Positions 1-8,895 of a stretch of DNA of 64,000 nt are shown here, piece after piece. Within the stretch, counting starts at the first letter, position 1. The number at the start of each line of letters is the position of its first letter. The notes beneath the pieces are model-generated. The model did no database searches, was not told where the DNA came from, and was given only the letters and a program-made list of their open reading frames with translations. Source of the stretch: Leeuwenhoekiella palythoae (lineage in GTDB: Bacteria; Bacteroidota; Bacteroidia; Flavobacteriales; Flavobacteriaceae). The stretch lies in the NCBI RefSeq assembly GCF_900130045.1, contig NZ_FQXT01000003.1, forward strand, positions 372,001-436,000. The letters are read 5' to 3'. The translations under genes and the position numbers were made by a program.

Positions 1-1
1 G

Positions 2-574
2 CTGTGCAAGCCCAATACCATTTTGGCAAGTAACACGAGTTCGATTTCCATCACACAGATCGCTGCTGCCACCAAACGCGCTGATAAAGTGATCGGGATG
101 CATTTTATGAATCCGGTGCCGGTGATGAAACTCGTGGAGATCATCAGCGGGTACAATACTTCGCCGGAAACTTTAGCGACTGTGACCAAACTCGCCGAAC
201 AGTTGGGTAAAACTCCTGTTCCTGTTAATGATTATCCCGGCTTTGTAGCCAACCGTATTTTGATGCCAATGCTTAACGAAGCCATTGAAACCTTATACAA
301 TGGTGTTGCCGGTGTGCAAGAGATCGATACCGTGATGAAATTAGGAATGGCGCATCCTATGGGCCCCTTGCAGTTGGCAGATTTTATTGGTCTGGATGTG
401 TGTTTGTCTATTCTTGAGGTAATGTATGACGGCTTTAAGAATCCGAAGTATGCGCCGTGTCCGCTACTCGTGAATATGGTACGAGCCGGAAAACTCGGCG
501 TTAAATCAGGTGAAGGTTTTTATGATTACAGTGAAAGCAGAAAAGCAGAAACGGTATCCGCTCAATTTCAATAA
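2..574 (+). CDS. 3-hydroxyacyl-CoA (3-hydroxybutyryl-CoA) dehydrogenase, 5'-truncated
   Basis: This is the C-terminal part of an NAD-dependent 3-hydroxyacyl-CoA dehydrogenase, which oxidises 3-hydroxyacyl-CoA to 3-ketoacyl-CoA (or works in reverse) in beta-oxidation or butanoate metabolism. The reading frame is open from base 2, so the gene begins upstream of the window. The TTG at 23 encodes an internal Leu of the family motif ILASNTSS and is not a start. Visible family landmarks are ASNTSS, the catalytic-His region [16 protein letters not shown], then [11 protein letters not shown] and the C-terminal domain stretch [16 protein letters not shown]. The N-terminal Rossmann GxGxxG part is missing because of the window edge. 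The ending GEGFYDY is typical of short single-domain bacterial HBD enzymes. The next gene starts 3 nt after the stop, so the two are probably cotranscribed. Confidence 0.93.
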   Translation: MCKPNTILASNTSSISITQIAAATKRADKVIGMHFMNPVPVMKLVEIISGYNTSPETLATVTKLAEQLGKTPVPVNDYPGFVANRILMPMLNEAIETLYNGVAGVQEIDTVMKLGMAHPMGPLQLADFIGLDVCLSILEVMYDGFKNPKYAPCPLLVNMVRAGKLGVKSGEGFYDYSESRKAETVSAQFQ

Positions 575-577
575 TTT

Positions 578-1048
578 GTGGTAAAGTCTAAAATTGCCTG
601 GCTGGGCGTGTTCTGTTTTGTAACCATTATTTATTTAATGGCAGTCTGTATATTGGTTTTAATTGAGCAATTTCAAACATTAAGCACCTTCAGTCTTTAT
701 ACTATGTTTGGTTTGTTTTTTTTCTGTTTGCTTTTTCTTCTAACGGAATTCAGAAAACGTGCAGATGTATTTATTCTGTCTAAGAATCAAATTGAAAAGC
801 GCTCGTTTTTCGGCATTGGTTATGCGCAACATTTCGACTTAAAAGAATTAGATGGCTTTACTGAAATGGAAAACTATTCTAAAAAGTATATACATCTAAT
901 CAAAAACGGAAAACGCGTGGCTTGTTGTTGCAACTTTCATATGCGCAATTATGACGAAGTGAAGAAGGCTTTAGGGGACAACTTGGTCTTTTTAGGAGAA
1001 GAGCATTATTCTATAAAAGCCGAAGCTGTGTATTTACTAAAATTATAA
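578..1048 (+). CDS. Small membrane protein, PH-like C-terminal region
   Basis: An unrecognised protein of about 156 residues. Two hydrophobic segments (about residues 7-29 and 38-56) form an N-terminal membrane hairpin. They are followed by a soluble part of about 95 residues beginning VFILSKNQIEKRSFFG. That layout (two TM helices, then a beta-rich segment with 'I.KRSFFG') resembles bacterial PH-domain membrane proteins, but I cannot assign a family with confidence. The start is a GTG 3 nt after the dehydrogenase stop; no better start is visible, and the tight spacing argues for cotranslation. Function unknown. Confidence 0.7.
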   Translation: MVKSKIAWLGVFCFVTIIYLMAVCILVLIEQFQTLSTFSLYTMFGLFFFCLLFLLTEFRKRADVFILSKNQIEKRSFFGIGYAQHFDLKELDGFTEMENYSKKYIHLIKNGKRVACCCNFHMRNYDEVKKALGDNLVFLGEEHYSIKAEAVYLLKL

Positions 1049-1087
1049 AGAACTTTGAGCTGAAGATTTTCAGCAAAATACATTTAA

Positions 1088-2320
1088 ATGCCAAAGATCA
1101 TTCCTTTTAGAGCCGTACGCCCTACCCGAGACAAAGTGAGTTTAATCGCCTCGCGCTCCTATGACACGTACACCAAAGCCGAGCGTAAAGCCCGTTTAGA
1201 CAACAATCCGTATTCTTTTTTGCACATTGTAAATCCCGGGTATAAATACCATAAAGAATTGAGCGGTCAAGAGCGCTTTCAACTCGTGCGCAACCGGTAT
1301 CTGGAGTTTAAGGAAGAAGGTATTTTTATCAAAGAAGAACAACCTGTGTTTTATGTGTATAAGATCGTGAATCGGGACGCTGAAAGTTTTATCGGGATCA
1401 TTGGCGCTGCTAGTGTTGCTGATTATAAGAACAATCAAATTAAGCGACACGAAAACACGATTAAAGCGCGTGAAGAAGTCTTTAAAGAATATCTGAAAAC
1501 AACAGGATTTAATGCCGAAGCGGTGCTACTCACCCACCCTGATTATATTCCGTTGAACGCTATTTTTGAAGAAGTAATGCGTGCCCGGGCAGAGTACGAA
1601 TTCACCACAACCTACCGTGATACGCACTATCTGTGGCCGGTAACCCAGGAACATCTCATAGAAAAAATAAAGACGATTTATGCTGATATGCCCGAACTAT
1701 ACATTGCAGACGGACATCATAGGTCGAGTTCGTCTGCACTCTTAGCAGACGACTTGAATGGTTCGGATTTAGCGGGTGATGCGCACAACTATTTTATGAC
1801 GTATATCATTCCCGAGTCGCATTTGCGCATCCACGCGTTTAGCAGGATGATCACCGATCTCTGCGGAATGGATAAAGATAGGTTCCTGATCAAATTGGAT
1901 TCGATCTTTAAAATTGAAAATCGTGGCGATGAATATATTCAGCCTTCAAAAGTGCATCACTTTAGTATGTATCTCGACGGTGACTTTTACACTTTAGAAT
2001 TGCGCAAACACTATCGAAATTTTAAAGATGCTTTAGAAGGTTTAGATGCTCAGATACTTTACGATCTGGTACTTAACCCTATTTTAAAAATACAAGACCC
2101 GCGACAAGATGCACGTTTAGCTTATGGAAAAGGCAAAAATGATATGCTTGGCGCCAAAGAAAAAGTAGATCGTGATAAATATGCTGTCGCTTTTGGCTTG
2201 TTTCCGGCTACGGTACAACAAATCAAAGACATATCTGATGAAGGACTTACTATGCCTCCTAAATCTACATTTATTCAGCCTAAACTGCGCAGCGGAGTGA
2301 CGATTTATGAGTTTCTCTAG
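1088..2320 (+). CDS. DUF1015 family protein
   Basis: A 410-residue conserved cytosolic protein of the DUF1015 family. The family hallmark IADGHHR (about residues 206-212) is present, as are the N-terminal PFRAVRP and the 'VSLIASRSYD' region. Family members are widespread in bacteria and often lie near serine-biosynthesis or PLP-related genes; no enzymatic activity has been established that I can name safely. Here it lies just before yggS, separated by 57 bp. There is no signal peptide. Full length for the family, ATG start. Antisense open frames over it are shadows. Confidence 0.9.
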   Translation: MPKIIPFRAVRPTRDKVSLIASRSYDTYTKAERKARLDNNPYSFLHIVNPGYKYHKELSGQERFQLVRNRYLEFKEEGIFIKEEQPVFYVYKIVNRDAESFIGIIGAASVADYKNNQIKRHENTIKAREEVFKEYLKTTGFNAEAVLLTHPDYIPLNAIFEEVMRARAEYEFTTTYRDTHYLWPVTQEHLIEKIKTIYADMPELYIADGHHRSSSSALLADDLNGSDLAGDAHNYFMTYIIPESHLRIHAFSRMITDLCGMDKDRFLIKLDSIFKIENRGDEYIQPSKVHHFSMYLDGDFYTLELRKHYRNFKDALEGLDAQILYDLVLNPILKIQDPRQDARLAYGKGKNDMLGAKEKVDRDKYAVAFGLFPATVQQIKDISDEGLTMPPKSTFIQPKLRSGVTIYEFL

Positions 2321-2377
2321 CTAGCATAGCCCGTTACAAATATGTACCTTTACGTCATTGTGAAAGCACAGTGATTT

Positions 2378-3037
2378 ATGGCTGATATAACGCAGAACTT
2401 AAAACAATTCAAATCTGAATTACCGAAAGAAGTCACCCTCGTAGCGGTTTCTAAAACCAAACCTAACGAGGATCTACAAGAAGCTTACGATGCCGGTCAA
2501 CGTATTTTTGGTGAGAACAAAATACAGGAAATGACCGACAAGTGGGAAGCGCTTCCTAAAGATATTCAATGGCACATGATAGGTCACGTACAGACCAATA
2601 AGGTTAAGTATATGGCGCCCTACGTCAACTTGATTCACAGTGCAGACCGACTCAAACTCTTTAAAGAGATCAATAAAGAAGCGAAAAAAAATGAACGCGT
2701 TATTGATGTATTACTTCAAGTAAAAATCGCCGAAGAGGATAGTAAGTTTGGGATGCCGCCTGAAGAAGCCAAAGCGTTTTTAGAAGAAAATAAGGCTGCC
2801 CAGTATCCTAATGTAAACATTGTAGGACTGATGGGAATGGCCTCATTTGTTGACGATGAAGTGCAGATTAAGCGTGAATTTGCCCAACTTGAGAAAATTT
2901 ACAATACCTTTAAAGAGCAGTATGCTTTTAGCGTGCTTTCTATGGGAATGAGCGGTGACTACAAACTTGCTCTTGAACATGGCAGCACTATGGTACGTGT
3001 GGGAAGCGCGATCTTTGGTGCCCGCAACTACAACTAA
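2378..3037 (+). CDS. yggS: YggS/PLPBP-family pyridoxal phosphate homeostasis protein
   Basis: A 219-residue single-domain alanine-racemase-like TIM barrel that binds pyridoxal 5'-phosphate and keeps free PLP and amino-acid pools balanced; no catalytic turnover is known for the family. The PLP lysine lies in LVAVSKTKP (about residue 26). Other family motifs are FGENKIQE, WHMIGHVQTNK, GLMGMASF and the C-terminal LSMGMSGDY with a VRVGSAIFG phosphate-binding loop. The length is normal. A near-consensus -7 element (TACCTTTA, 2345-2352) lies 26 bp upstream of the ATG, so it may have its own promoter. Confidence 0.96.
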   Translation: MADITQNLKQFKSELPKEVTLVAVSKTKPNEDLQEAYDAGQRIFGENKIQEMTDKWEALPKDIQWHMIGHVQTNKVKYMAPYVNLIHSADRLKLFKEINKEAKKNERVIDVLLQVKIAEEDSKFGMPPEEAKAFLEENKAAQYPNVNIVGLMGMASFVDDEVQIKREFAQLEKIYNTFKEQYAFSVLSMGMSGDYKLALEHGSTMVRVGSAIFGARNYN

Positions 3038-3069
3038 ACACTAATTATAAAACTAGCGCTACACGGCCT

Positions 3070-4446
3070 ATGTATGCAATTCTCGATCTAGAAACTACCG
3101 GAGGAAAATACAATGAAGAAGGAGTTACCGAGGTTGCTATCTACAAATTCGACGGTCATAAAGTAGTTGATCAATTTATCAGTTTGGTAAATCCTGAGCG
3201 GCCTATACAAGCTTTTGTGGTAGGACTTACAGGTATAAATAACGCGATGTTGCGCAATGCCCCAAAGTTTTATGAGGTGGCCAAACGCATCATCGAGATC
3301 ACTCAGGATTGTATCATTGTAGCGCATAATGCACAGTTTGATTACCGCATTTTACAATTAGAGTTTGACCGACTGGGATATGATTATCAGCGCAAAAGTT
3401 TATGTACGGTAGAACTCGCTCAAGAATTGCTTCCGGGGCAAGAGAGTTACAGTTTAGGTAAACTAGTAAGAAATTTAGGCATCCCGATCACCGATCGGCA
3501 TCGGGCTAATGGTGATGCTTTAGCTACGGTAAAGTTGTTCAAATTACTGCTAGCAAAAGACAGCAAAAAGACCATTATACAAGAAGCGATCAAACTGAAT
3601 CCCAAAAAGCAAATAGATACAAAGCTTCGGGATATAATTGCAGACCTGCCCAGCAGCACCGGCGTGTATTATATGCATAACGCAAATGGCTCGGTTATTT
3701 ATATCGGCAAGAGCCGCAACATCAAAAAGCGGGTGAATCAGCATTTCACAAGCGATAACCGCAAGTCTAAAAAGATTCAAGAGGAAGTTGAGGCCGTTAG
3801 CTACGAGGAGACCGGCAGCGAACTTGTCGCGCTACTTAAGGAGAATGAGGAGATCAAGAGCATAAAACCTAAACACAACCGGGCGCTTCGACGTACAAAA
3901 TTTAAAAGTCAATTGGTTCATTTCAGGGATGAAGCCGGGTATATAAATCTTCGGTTGGAAAAAGCAGACCCGAGAAAAGAACACATTACGACTTTTGCCA
4001 CTAGTCATTCTGCAAAGCAATATTTAGAAAAAATGCTTGTGGAATATAACTTGTGCCAAAGCAAAATGGGGCTTCATACAACCGACAGCAATTGCTTTAA
4101 CTATACCATTAAAGCTTGCGACGGTGCCTGCGTGGGAGAAGAATCGGCAGCAGATTATAATGCCAGAGTTACTGAGTTTATCAGCAAGCATAGTTTTGAA
4201 AATAAGAATTTTTTGATCATTGATCGCGGGCGTTCTGTTGATGAGCGCAGCGTGGTTTTAATTGAAGAAGGAAAATTTAAAGGCTATGGTTTTTATAACT
4301 TGAACTTTCAGATCAATAACTTAGATATTTTAGAGCGCATCATCACACCGATGCAGGATAACCGCGATGCCAGACATTTAATTCAAAGTTATTTGCGTAC
4401 GCGAAAAGTGATCAAAATTATGGAACTGACTGAACTAGAAAATTAA
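3070..4446 (+). CDS. DnaQ-type 3'-5' exonuclease fused to a GIY-YIG nuclease domain
   Basis: A 458-residue two-nuclease protein. Residues 1-165 form a DEDDh exonuclease: ILDLETTGG carries Asp6 and Glu8, AHNAQFDYR is the Exo II motif, and HRANGDALAT is Exo III. Residues 195-275 form a GIY-YIG domain (G198-V-Y and Y211-I-G), as in the N-terminal half of UvrC and in Cho. The last 170 residues contain several cysteines (CNFTIKACDGACVG-like region) and resemble the tail seen in other such fusions. The family is usually annotated as a DNA polymerase III epsilon-like or excinuclease Cho-like protein. A role in DNA repair is likely but untested. It lies 32 bp downstream of yggS and 3 bp upstream of a lipoprotein gene. 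Confidence 0.92.
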   Translation: MYAILDLETTGGKYNEEGVTEVAIYKFDGHKVVDQFISLVNPERPIQAFVVGLTGINNAMLRNAPKFYEVAKRIIEITQDCIIVAHNAQFDYRILQLEFDRLGYDYQRKSLCTVELAQELLPGQESYSLGKLVRNLGIPITDRHRANGDALATVKLFKLLLAKDSKKTIIQEAIKLNPKKQIDTKLRDIIADLPSSTGVYYMHNANGSVIYIGKSRNIKKRVNQHFTSDNRKSKKIQEEVEAVSYEETGSELVALLKENEEIKSIKPKHNRALRRTKFKSQLVHFRDEAGYINLRLEKADPRKEHITTFATSHSAKQYLEKMLVEYNLCQSKMGLHTTDSNCFNYTIKACDGACVGEESAADYNARVTEFISKHSFENKNFLIIDRGRSVDERSVVLIEEGKFKGYGFYNLNFQINNLDILERIITPMQDNRDARHLIQSYLRTRKVIKIMELTELEN

Positions 4447-4449
4447 GAT

Positions 4450-4815
4450 ATGATTAAAAGCCTACTATTGTTTTCGGTAATTCTTCTTTTCGGGAGTTGC
4501 TCTGTTCAAGACAACGACCTGGATTATCATACCGATACGCAGCAAATAAAGCTTATTTGTCAAGTTTCAGTTTCCACTGAAAAAACCGACCCTTTATATG
4601 CGTTGCTTCTTGAGGGTAAATACTATAAAATAGATGATTTTTTTAAAGATATTCCTATTTCAGCCCTAGCGAAAGTATCAATTTTAAAAGGGAAAAAAGC
4701 TACTGCAAAATATGGTGCTAGTGCTTCTTACGGCGCTATTGAACTAGAATATAAACCAGCATTCAGAAAGCAACTCTTGGCTAAAAATCTTGAAGAATTA
4801 ACTGTAACTCTTTGA
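4450..4815 (+). CDS. Small lipoprotein with TonB-plug-like C-terminal motif
   Basis: A 121-residue putative lipoprotein. The N-terminus has a basic pair, a hydrophobic stretch and a lipobox ending FGSC (Cys17). Near the C-terminus the segment VSILKGKKATAKYGASASYG followed by AIELEY resembles the end of a TonB-dependent receptor plug ('ISVLKG..A..YG....NGVI.I'). The same motif also occurs in short periplasmic proteins and BlaR1/M56-type regulators of Bacteroidota. No barrel follows, so this is not a receptor. Its stop codon overlaps the TTG start of the ion-channel gene (TTGA), suggesting coupled translation. Function unknown. Confidence 0.72.
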   Translation: MIKSLLLFSVILLFGSCSVQDNDLDYHTDTQQIKLICQVSVSTEKTDPLYALLLEGKYYKIDDFFKDIPISALAKVSILKGKKATAKYGASASYGAIELEYKPAFRKQLLAKNLEELTVTL

Positions 4816-5657
4816 CACAACCCCAAAAACATACCTGGAAAACACGACTACATGAAGTGATCTATGAAGCAGATACTCCTGCCGGAAAGACCTTTGATGT
4901 AGTGCTGCTCATTCTCATTTTTGTGAGTATCATTCTGGTCATGCTAGAAAGTGTTGCTCCTATGCAGGCCCAATACGGTGATTATTTCTATTTAGGCGAA
5001 TGGATCATTACTATCTTCTTTACGATCGAATATATTCTACGCGTGATTTCCATCAAAAAGCCTTCCTCCTACATTTTTAGCTTTTATGGTTTGATCGATT
5101 TGATTTCTACGATCCCGTTGTATTTATCGTTTTTTATTGTGGGTACAAATGCCTTGCTTACGATTCGGGCACTGCGCTTGCTACGTGTGTTCAGAATTTT
5201 AAAAGTTACCCGATACATTGGGGAAGGCAATAAACTTGCGCGTGCTTTGCGAGACAGCAGACCTAAAATTCTGGTATTCCTTTTTGCGGTAATGATCCTT
5301 TCGATCATTGCGGGCACCTTGATGTATATCGTAGAAGGGCCAGAACACGGTTTTAAAAGCATTCCGGTAAGTATTTACTGGTGTATTGTGACCCTGACAA
5401 CCGTTGGTTTTGGTGATATTGCCCCGGTGACTGCTTTAGGGCAGTTTATTGCTACCGTCATTATGGTGGTGGGTTACGGAATTATCGCTGTACCAACAGG
5501 CATCGTAAGCGCCGAGATGGCCAAAGGCGAACGCAAAGAACCTGAACCTCAAAAATTGCATATGAACACTCAGGTTTGTCACCATTGCGGCGCGAGAAAA
5601 CATCAAGATTCGGCTAAATATTGTCATAACTGCGGAAACAGTTTGCATTATGAATAA
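4812..5657 (+). CDS. Voltage-gated-type potassium channel with C-terminal zinc ribbon
   Basis: A 281-residue ion channel of the six-TM Kv-like family in the inner membrane. The S4 helix carries regularly spaced arginines (IRALRLLRVFRILKV). The selectivity filter is TTVGFGD, residues 196-202, just after the pore helix, which is the K+ signature. After S6 the cytosolic tail ends in two CxxC pairs (Cys256/Cys259 and Cys271/Cys274) forming a zinc ribbon of the 'CHHCG...CHNCG' type. The start is TTG overlapping the previous stop (TTGA). The 3' end overlaps miaA by 8 bp. The gating role of the ribbon is unknown; it could be a ligand- or redox-sensing element. Confidence 0.92.
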   Translation: MTQPQKHTWKTRLHEVIYEADTPAGKTFDVVLLILIFVSIILVMLESVAPMQAQYGDYFYLGEWIITIFFTIEYILRVISIKKPSSYIFSFYGLIDLISTIPLYLSFFIVGTNALLTIRALRLLRVFRILKVTRYIGEGNKLARALRDSRPKILVFLFAVMILSIIAGTLMYIVEGPEHGFKSIPVSIYWCIVTLTTVGFGDIAPVTALGQFIATVIMVVGYGIIAVPTGIVSAEMAKGERKEPEPQKLHMNTQVCHHCGARKHQDSAKYCHNCGNSLHYE

Positions 5658-6558
5658 ACTACTTATTGCTGTGGTAGGGCCTACTGCTATTGGTAAAACA
5701 GCCTTAGGAATAAAGCTTGCTAATCATTTTAATACGGAAATCATTTCGGCAGATTCCAGGCAGTTTTTTAAAGAAATGTACATAGGTACAGCTGTACCTG
5801 ATGAAGACGAACTAGCGGCAGCCAAACACCATTTTATTCAGCATATTTCGGTTGAAGAAGAATATAATGTGGGGCTTTTTGAACAGGAAGCGCTTGCGAA
5901 GATCGAAGCGCTTTTTACAGAACACGATGTGGTAATTATGGTAGGCGGCTCAGGACTTTATGTAGATGCTGTGATCAATGGTTTAGACAAATTTCCTGAT
6001 GTTGATCCAGAAATTCGAAATACACTTACCCAACGTTTAGAATCTGAAGGTATTGAAAGCCTACAAGACCAACTTCAAATTTTAGACCCTAACCATTATC
6101 AAAGAATTGATCTACACAATAAGCAACGCCTTATTCGGGCGCTAGAAATTTGTTTGGGTACAGGAAAACCATATTCCTCATTTTTAGCAAGAAATACTGT
6201 TCAACGACCTTTTAACACCTTAAAAATCGGTCTTAATGCAGGGCGTCAGCTTATTTATGACCGCATCAACAAGCGTGTAGATGTGATGATTGAAAAAGGC
6301 TTGATTGAGGAAGCTAAAGGCTTATATGCTAAGCGCGAACTGAATGCTTTACAAACGGTGGGATACCGGGAATTGTTCGGCTATTTTGCAGAAGAATTTG
6401 ACTTAGATACTGCCATTGAAGAAATTAAAAAGAATACCAGAAGATTTGCTAAACGCCAACTGACCTGGTACCGTAAAGATGAGACGATTGTCTGGTTTGA
6501 CTACAAAACACCTTTTGAAGAAATCGTACAAAGGATAAAAGAAAAAGTGCCTCTTTAG
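5650..6558 (+). CDS. miaA: tRNA dimethylallyltransferase
   Basis: MiaA transfers a dimethylallyl group from DMAPP to N6 of A37 in tRNAs that read UNN codons. The P-loop is GPTAIGKT (residues 10-17), followed by the family motifs SADSRQFFKEM (catalytic Asp), GGSGLYVDA and, near the C-terminus, AKRQLTWYRKD. The 302-residue length is normal. The start overlaps the channel gene by 8 bp (5650-5657), so it is translated as the last gene of this operon. Its stop codon lies in the loop of an intrinsic terminator. Confidence 0.97.
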   Translation: MNKLLIAVVGPTAIGKTALGIKLANHFNTEIISADSRQFFKEMYIGTAVPDEDELAAAKHHFIQHISVEEEYNVGLFEQEALAKIEALFTEHDVVIMVGGSGLYVDAVINGLDKFPDVDPEIRNTLTQRLESEGIESLQDQLQILDPNHYQRIDLHNKQRLIRALEICLGTGKPYSSFLARNTVQRPFNTLKIGLNAGRQLIYDRINKRVDVMIEKGLIEEAKGLYAKRELNALQTVGYRELFGYFAEEFDLDTAIEEIKKNTRRFAKRQLTWYRKDETIVWFDYKTPFEEIVQRIKEKVPL

Positions 6559-6575
6559 CAGAGGCACTTTCTTTA
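6536..6575. terminator. Bidirectional intrinsic terminator between miaA and the response regulator
   Basis: Perfect 8-bp stem GTGCCTCT (6547-6554) / AGAGGCAC (6560-6567) with a 5-nt loop. A T-rich tail follows on the plus strand and an A-rich run precedes it, so it can end transcripts from both convergent genes. The miaA stop codon is in the loop. Confidence 0.88.
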
Positions 6576-6585
6576 CCACTAGTAT

Positions 6586-7302
6586 TTATTTTTCTTCTTC
6601 GGTTTTTACAACCAAACGGAAACCTTCTCCGTGAATGTTAAGTATTTCTACCGTATCATCTCGTTTAAGATATTTACGCAGTTTAGCGATGTACACATCC
6701 ATACTACGAGAAGTAAAATAGTTATCATCTCGCCATATTTTAGTAAGTGCCAATTCACGTGGCATCAAATCATTTTCATGTAAGGCTAAAAGACGTAATA
6801 ATTCGTTTTCTTTGGGAGAAAGTTTATTAGGCTCTTCGTCTTTATAGGTTAAAAAGCGCAGTTTAGAATTCAGAAAGAAATTTCCGATCTGAAATTCAAA
6901 TTGCTTACTATCTGCAACAGAATCTGTAGCCTTGCGCAGCATAATCGCTTTGATCTTCATAAGCAATACTTCACTGTCAAATGGCTTGTTCAAATAGTCA
7001 TCTGCACCTACTTTGTACCCTTTAAGTACATCTTCTTTCATTGCTTTTGCGGTTAAGAAAATAATAGGCACATCCTCGTTTTTCTCACGTATTTCTTTCG
7101 CTAAGGTAAAGCCATCTTTATACGGCATCATTACGTCAAGAATACAAAGATCAAAGTCGTCTTTTTTAAACTTCTCAAAACCTTCCATACCATTTTTGGC
7201 ATGCGTTACGTCATAATCATTCATTGAAAGATAGTCTTTCAACACCGTCCCGAAGTTTGGATCGTCTTCTACGAGTAGGATTTTTTTGTTTTCAGTTTCC
7301 AT
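6586..7302 (-). CDS. rprY: OmpR-family response regulator (RprY-like)
   Basis: A 238-residue DNA-binding response regulator. The receiver domain (1-120) has the acidic pair Asp13/Asp14, phospho-acceptor Asp56 in ILDVMMP and the conserved NKPF lysine. The C-terminal winged helix-turn-helix ends in SMDVYIAKLRKYLK...GFRL, the OmpR/PhoB signature. It follows the histidine kinase gene with only 4 bp between them, which is standard for a pair acting together. The order and the closeness of both proteins to the Bacteroides RprX/RprY pair are the basis of the symbol; the regulon in this organism is unknown. It ends at the shared terminator with miaA. Confidence 0.93.
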   Translation of the reverse strand: METENKKILLVEDDPNFGTVLKDYLSMNDYDVTHAKNGMEGFEKFKKDDFDLCILDVMMPYKDGFTLAKEIREKNEDVPIIFLTAKAMKEDVLKGYKVGADDYLNKPFDSEVLLMKIKAIMLRKATDSVADSKQFEFQIGNFFLNSKLRFLTYKDEEPNKLSPKENELLRLLALHENDLMPRELALTKIWRDDNYFTSRSMDVYIAKLRKYLKRDDTVEILNIHGEGFRLVVKTEEEK

Positions 7303-7306
7303 ATGT

Positions 7307-8878
7307 TTAAGATATTAGTGGTAATTTAATTATGAATGTACTGCCTTTGCCCTTATCGCTTTGTACCCAGATCTCACCTGCGTGATCCTCCACGATACGT
7401 TTTGCATAAGCCAGACCAAGGCCGTGTCCTTTTACATTATGAATATCGCCGGTATGCTCGCGATAAAACTTGTCAAATATTTTTTTCTGAACTTGTTTAG
7501 TCATTCCATCACCCTGATCTTTAATTTTAATCAGGATAAACGTTTTTAAGTTCTCTGTATATACATCAATCTTGGGGACATCTGTAGAATACTTAACCGC
7601 ATTATCTAAGATATTCACCAGCACATTTGTAAAGTGCGACTCGTTTGCCAACACTGAAGTTTTCACTGCGCCAAGATGCGTATTGATATATCCTTGACGG
7701 TCTTCTACGATCAACTCAATATGCGTAATCGCATCCTCGATGATATCGTGAAGATTTAAGCGTTCCTTCTTAATATCAAGCTCATTTTTCTCAAGCTTAG
7801 AGATGCGCAATACATTTTCTACCTGCGCGTGCATTCGCTTATTTTCTTCTCTGATCATACCCATATAGCGTGTTAAGGCCTCAGGGTTACTGCTGATTTT
7901 TGGGTTTTTAATAGCGTCTAGAGCAAGGTTGATCGTTGCAATAGGCGTTTTAAACTCGTGCGTCATATTGTTGATGAAATCAGTCTTGATTTCTGAAATC
8001 TGACGTTGCTTTACCAATTGCTGCAAGGCACTACTGTAAGCGATGACAATAATCAACGTAAACAGAATACTCAAACCTCCCATTCCTATTACAGAAGAAA
8101 CAACAAATTTCTTCTCTCCGGGAAAATTAGCAACCAATTGGTAATCGCTATTTCCTTCCACATCGGTGAAGAGTGGTACGCTGAAGTTTTGCTCTGGAGA
8201 TTGCAAATCAAAATCCTTTGAGCGCACGCTGGTGACTAAATTGTTACTGTATACCGCATATTCAAAATTGGTATCCATATCGCGCTCTGCCAATTCCATC
8301 GTTAATAAACGCTGCAAATCTGCTTCTTCGACACGTTTATGAATAGGGATTTTACGCGTGATATACATCACCGCTTGCTCGATATTGTAACGTTCAATCT
8401 CGCTAAGATCAGACATTCTGGTCAGCACCGTGGTACGATCAACTTCAGAACGATCAAGGTCATTTTTATCAATGATCTGCGTGTACTGTCGCTGCAAGTA
8501 GCGTTTAAATTTGATGCTGTCTACCTCATAATCTAAAACTGGCGCACTTAGCTTATAATCTTGCTCAACAATGCTGTTTCTAAAAATATACGATTCGTTA
8601 GATAGCGAGTCATCTTGTTTGTAGATCAGATCATACAAACTCACATCGTCAGGCACACCTAGACTATCGCGCATACGCAGTACAGGATTATACCAGGTAT
8701 TCACCTCTTTCATTTGTATATCCCGAGCAACTTCTTTGAGTACTTGTTTTGCACTAAAAGCAAATTGACCGCGTTTTGCTTCAATACTATTTGAGATCCA
8801 GTAACCCTGTACAAATATGATGCCTATAAGAGACAAGCTCATCAGCACAACGAGGAGTACAAATAGATTTTTATTCAT
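7307..8878 (-). CDS. rprX: Sensor histidine kinase (RprX-like)
   Basis: A membrane histidine kinase of about 523 residues. TM1 is at the N-terminus (NLFVLLVVLMSLSLIGIIF), a periplasmic sensor part of roughly 230 residues follows, then TM2 (SILFTLIIVIAYSSAL). The phospho-acceptor His307 lies in NMTHEFKTP, and the HATPase domain has N, G1 (KDQGDGM) and G2 (GHGLGLAY) boxes. I chose the ATG at 8878 (MNKNLF) because it gives a normal kinase N-terminus; an upstream ATG at 8902 would add eight residues. A TAnnTTTG match (8883-8890, minus) sits directly before the ATG, and an inverted repeat lies further upstream. Confidence 0.93.
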   Translation of the reverse strand: MNKNLFVLLVVLMSLSLIGIIFVQGYWISNSIEAKRGQFAFSAKQVLKEVARDIQMKEVNTWYNPVLRMRDSLGVPDDVSLYDLIYKQDDSLSNESYIFRNSIVEQDYKLSAPVLDYEVDSIKFKRYLQRQYTQIIDKNDLDRSEVDRTTVLTRMSDLSEIERYNIEQAVMYITRKIPIHKRVEEADLQRLLTMELAERDMDTNFEYAVYSNNLVTSVRSKDFDLQSPEQNFSVPLFTDVEGNSDYQLVANFPGEKKFVVSSVIGMGGLSILFTLIIVIAYSSALQQLVKQRQISEIKTDFINNMTHEFKTPIATINLALDAIKNPKISSNPEALTRYMGMIREENKRMHAQVENVLRISKLEKNELDIKKERLNLHDIIEDAITHIELIVEDRQGYINTHLGAVKTSVLANESHFTNVLVNILDNAVKYSTDVPKIDVYTENLKTFILIKIKDQGDGMTKQVQKKIFDKFYREHTGDIHNVKGHGLGLAYAKRIVEDHAGEIWVQSDKGKGSTFIIKLPLIS

Positions 8879-8895
8879 AGCCCAAATGTATGATT

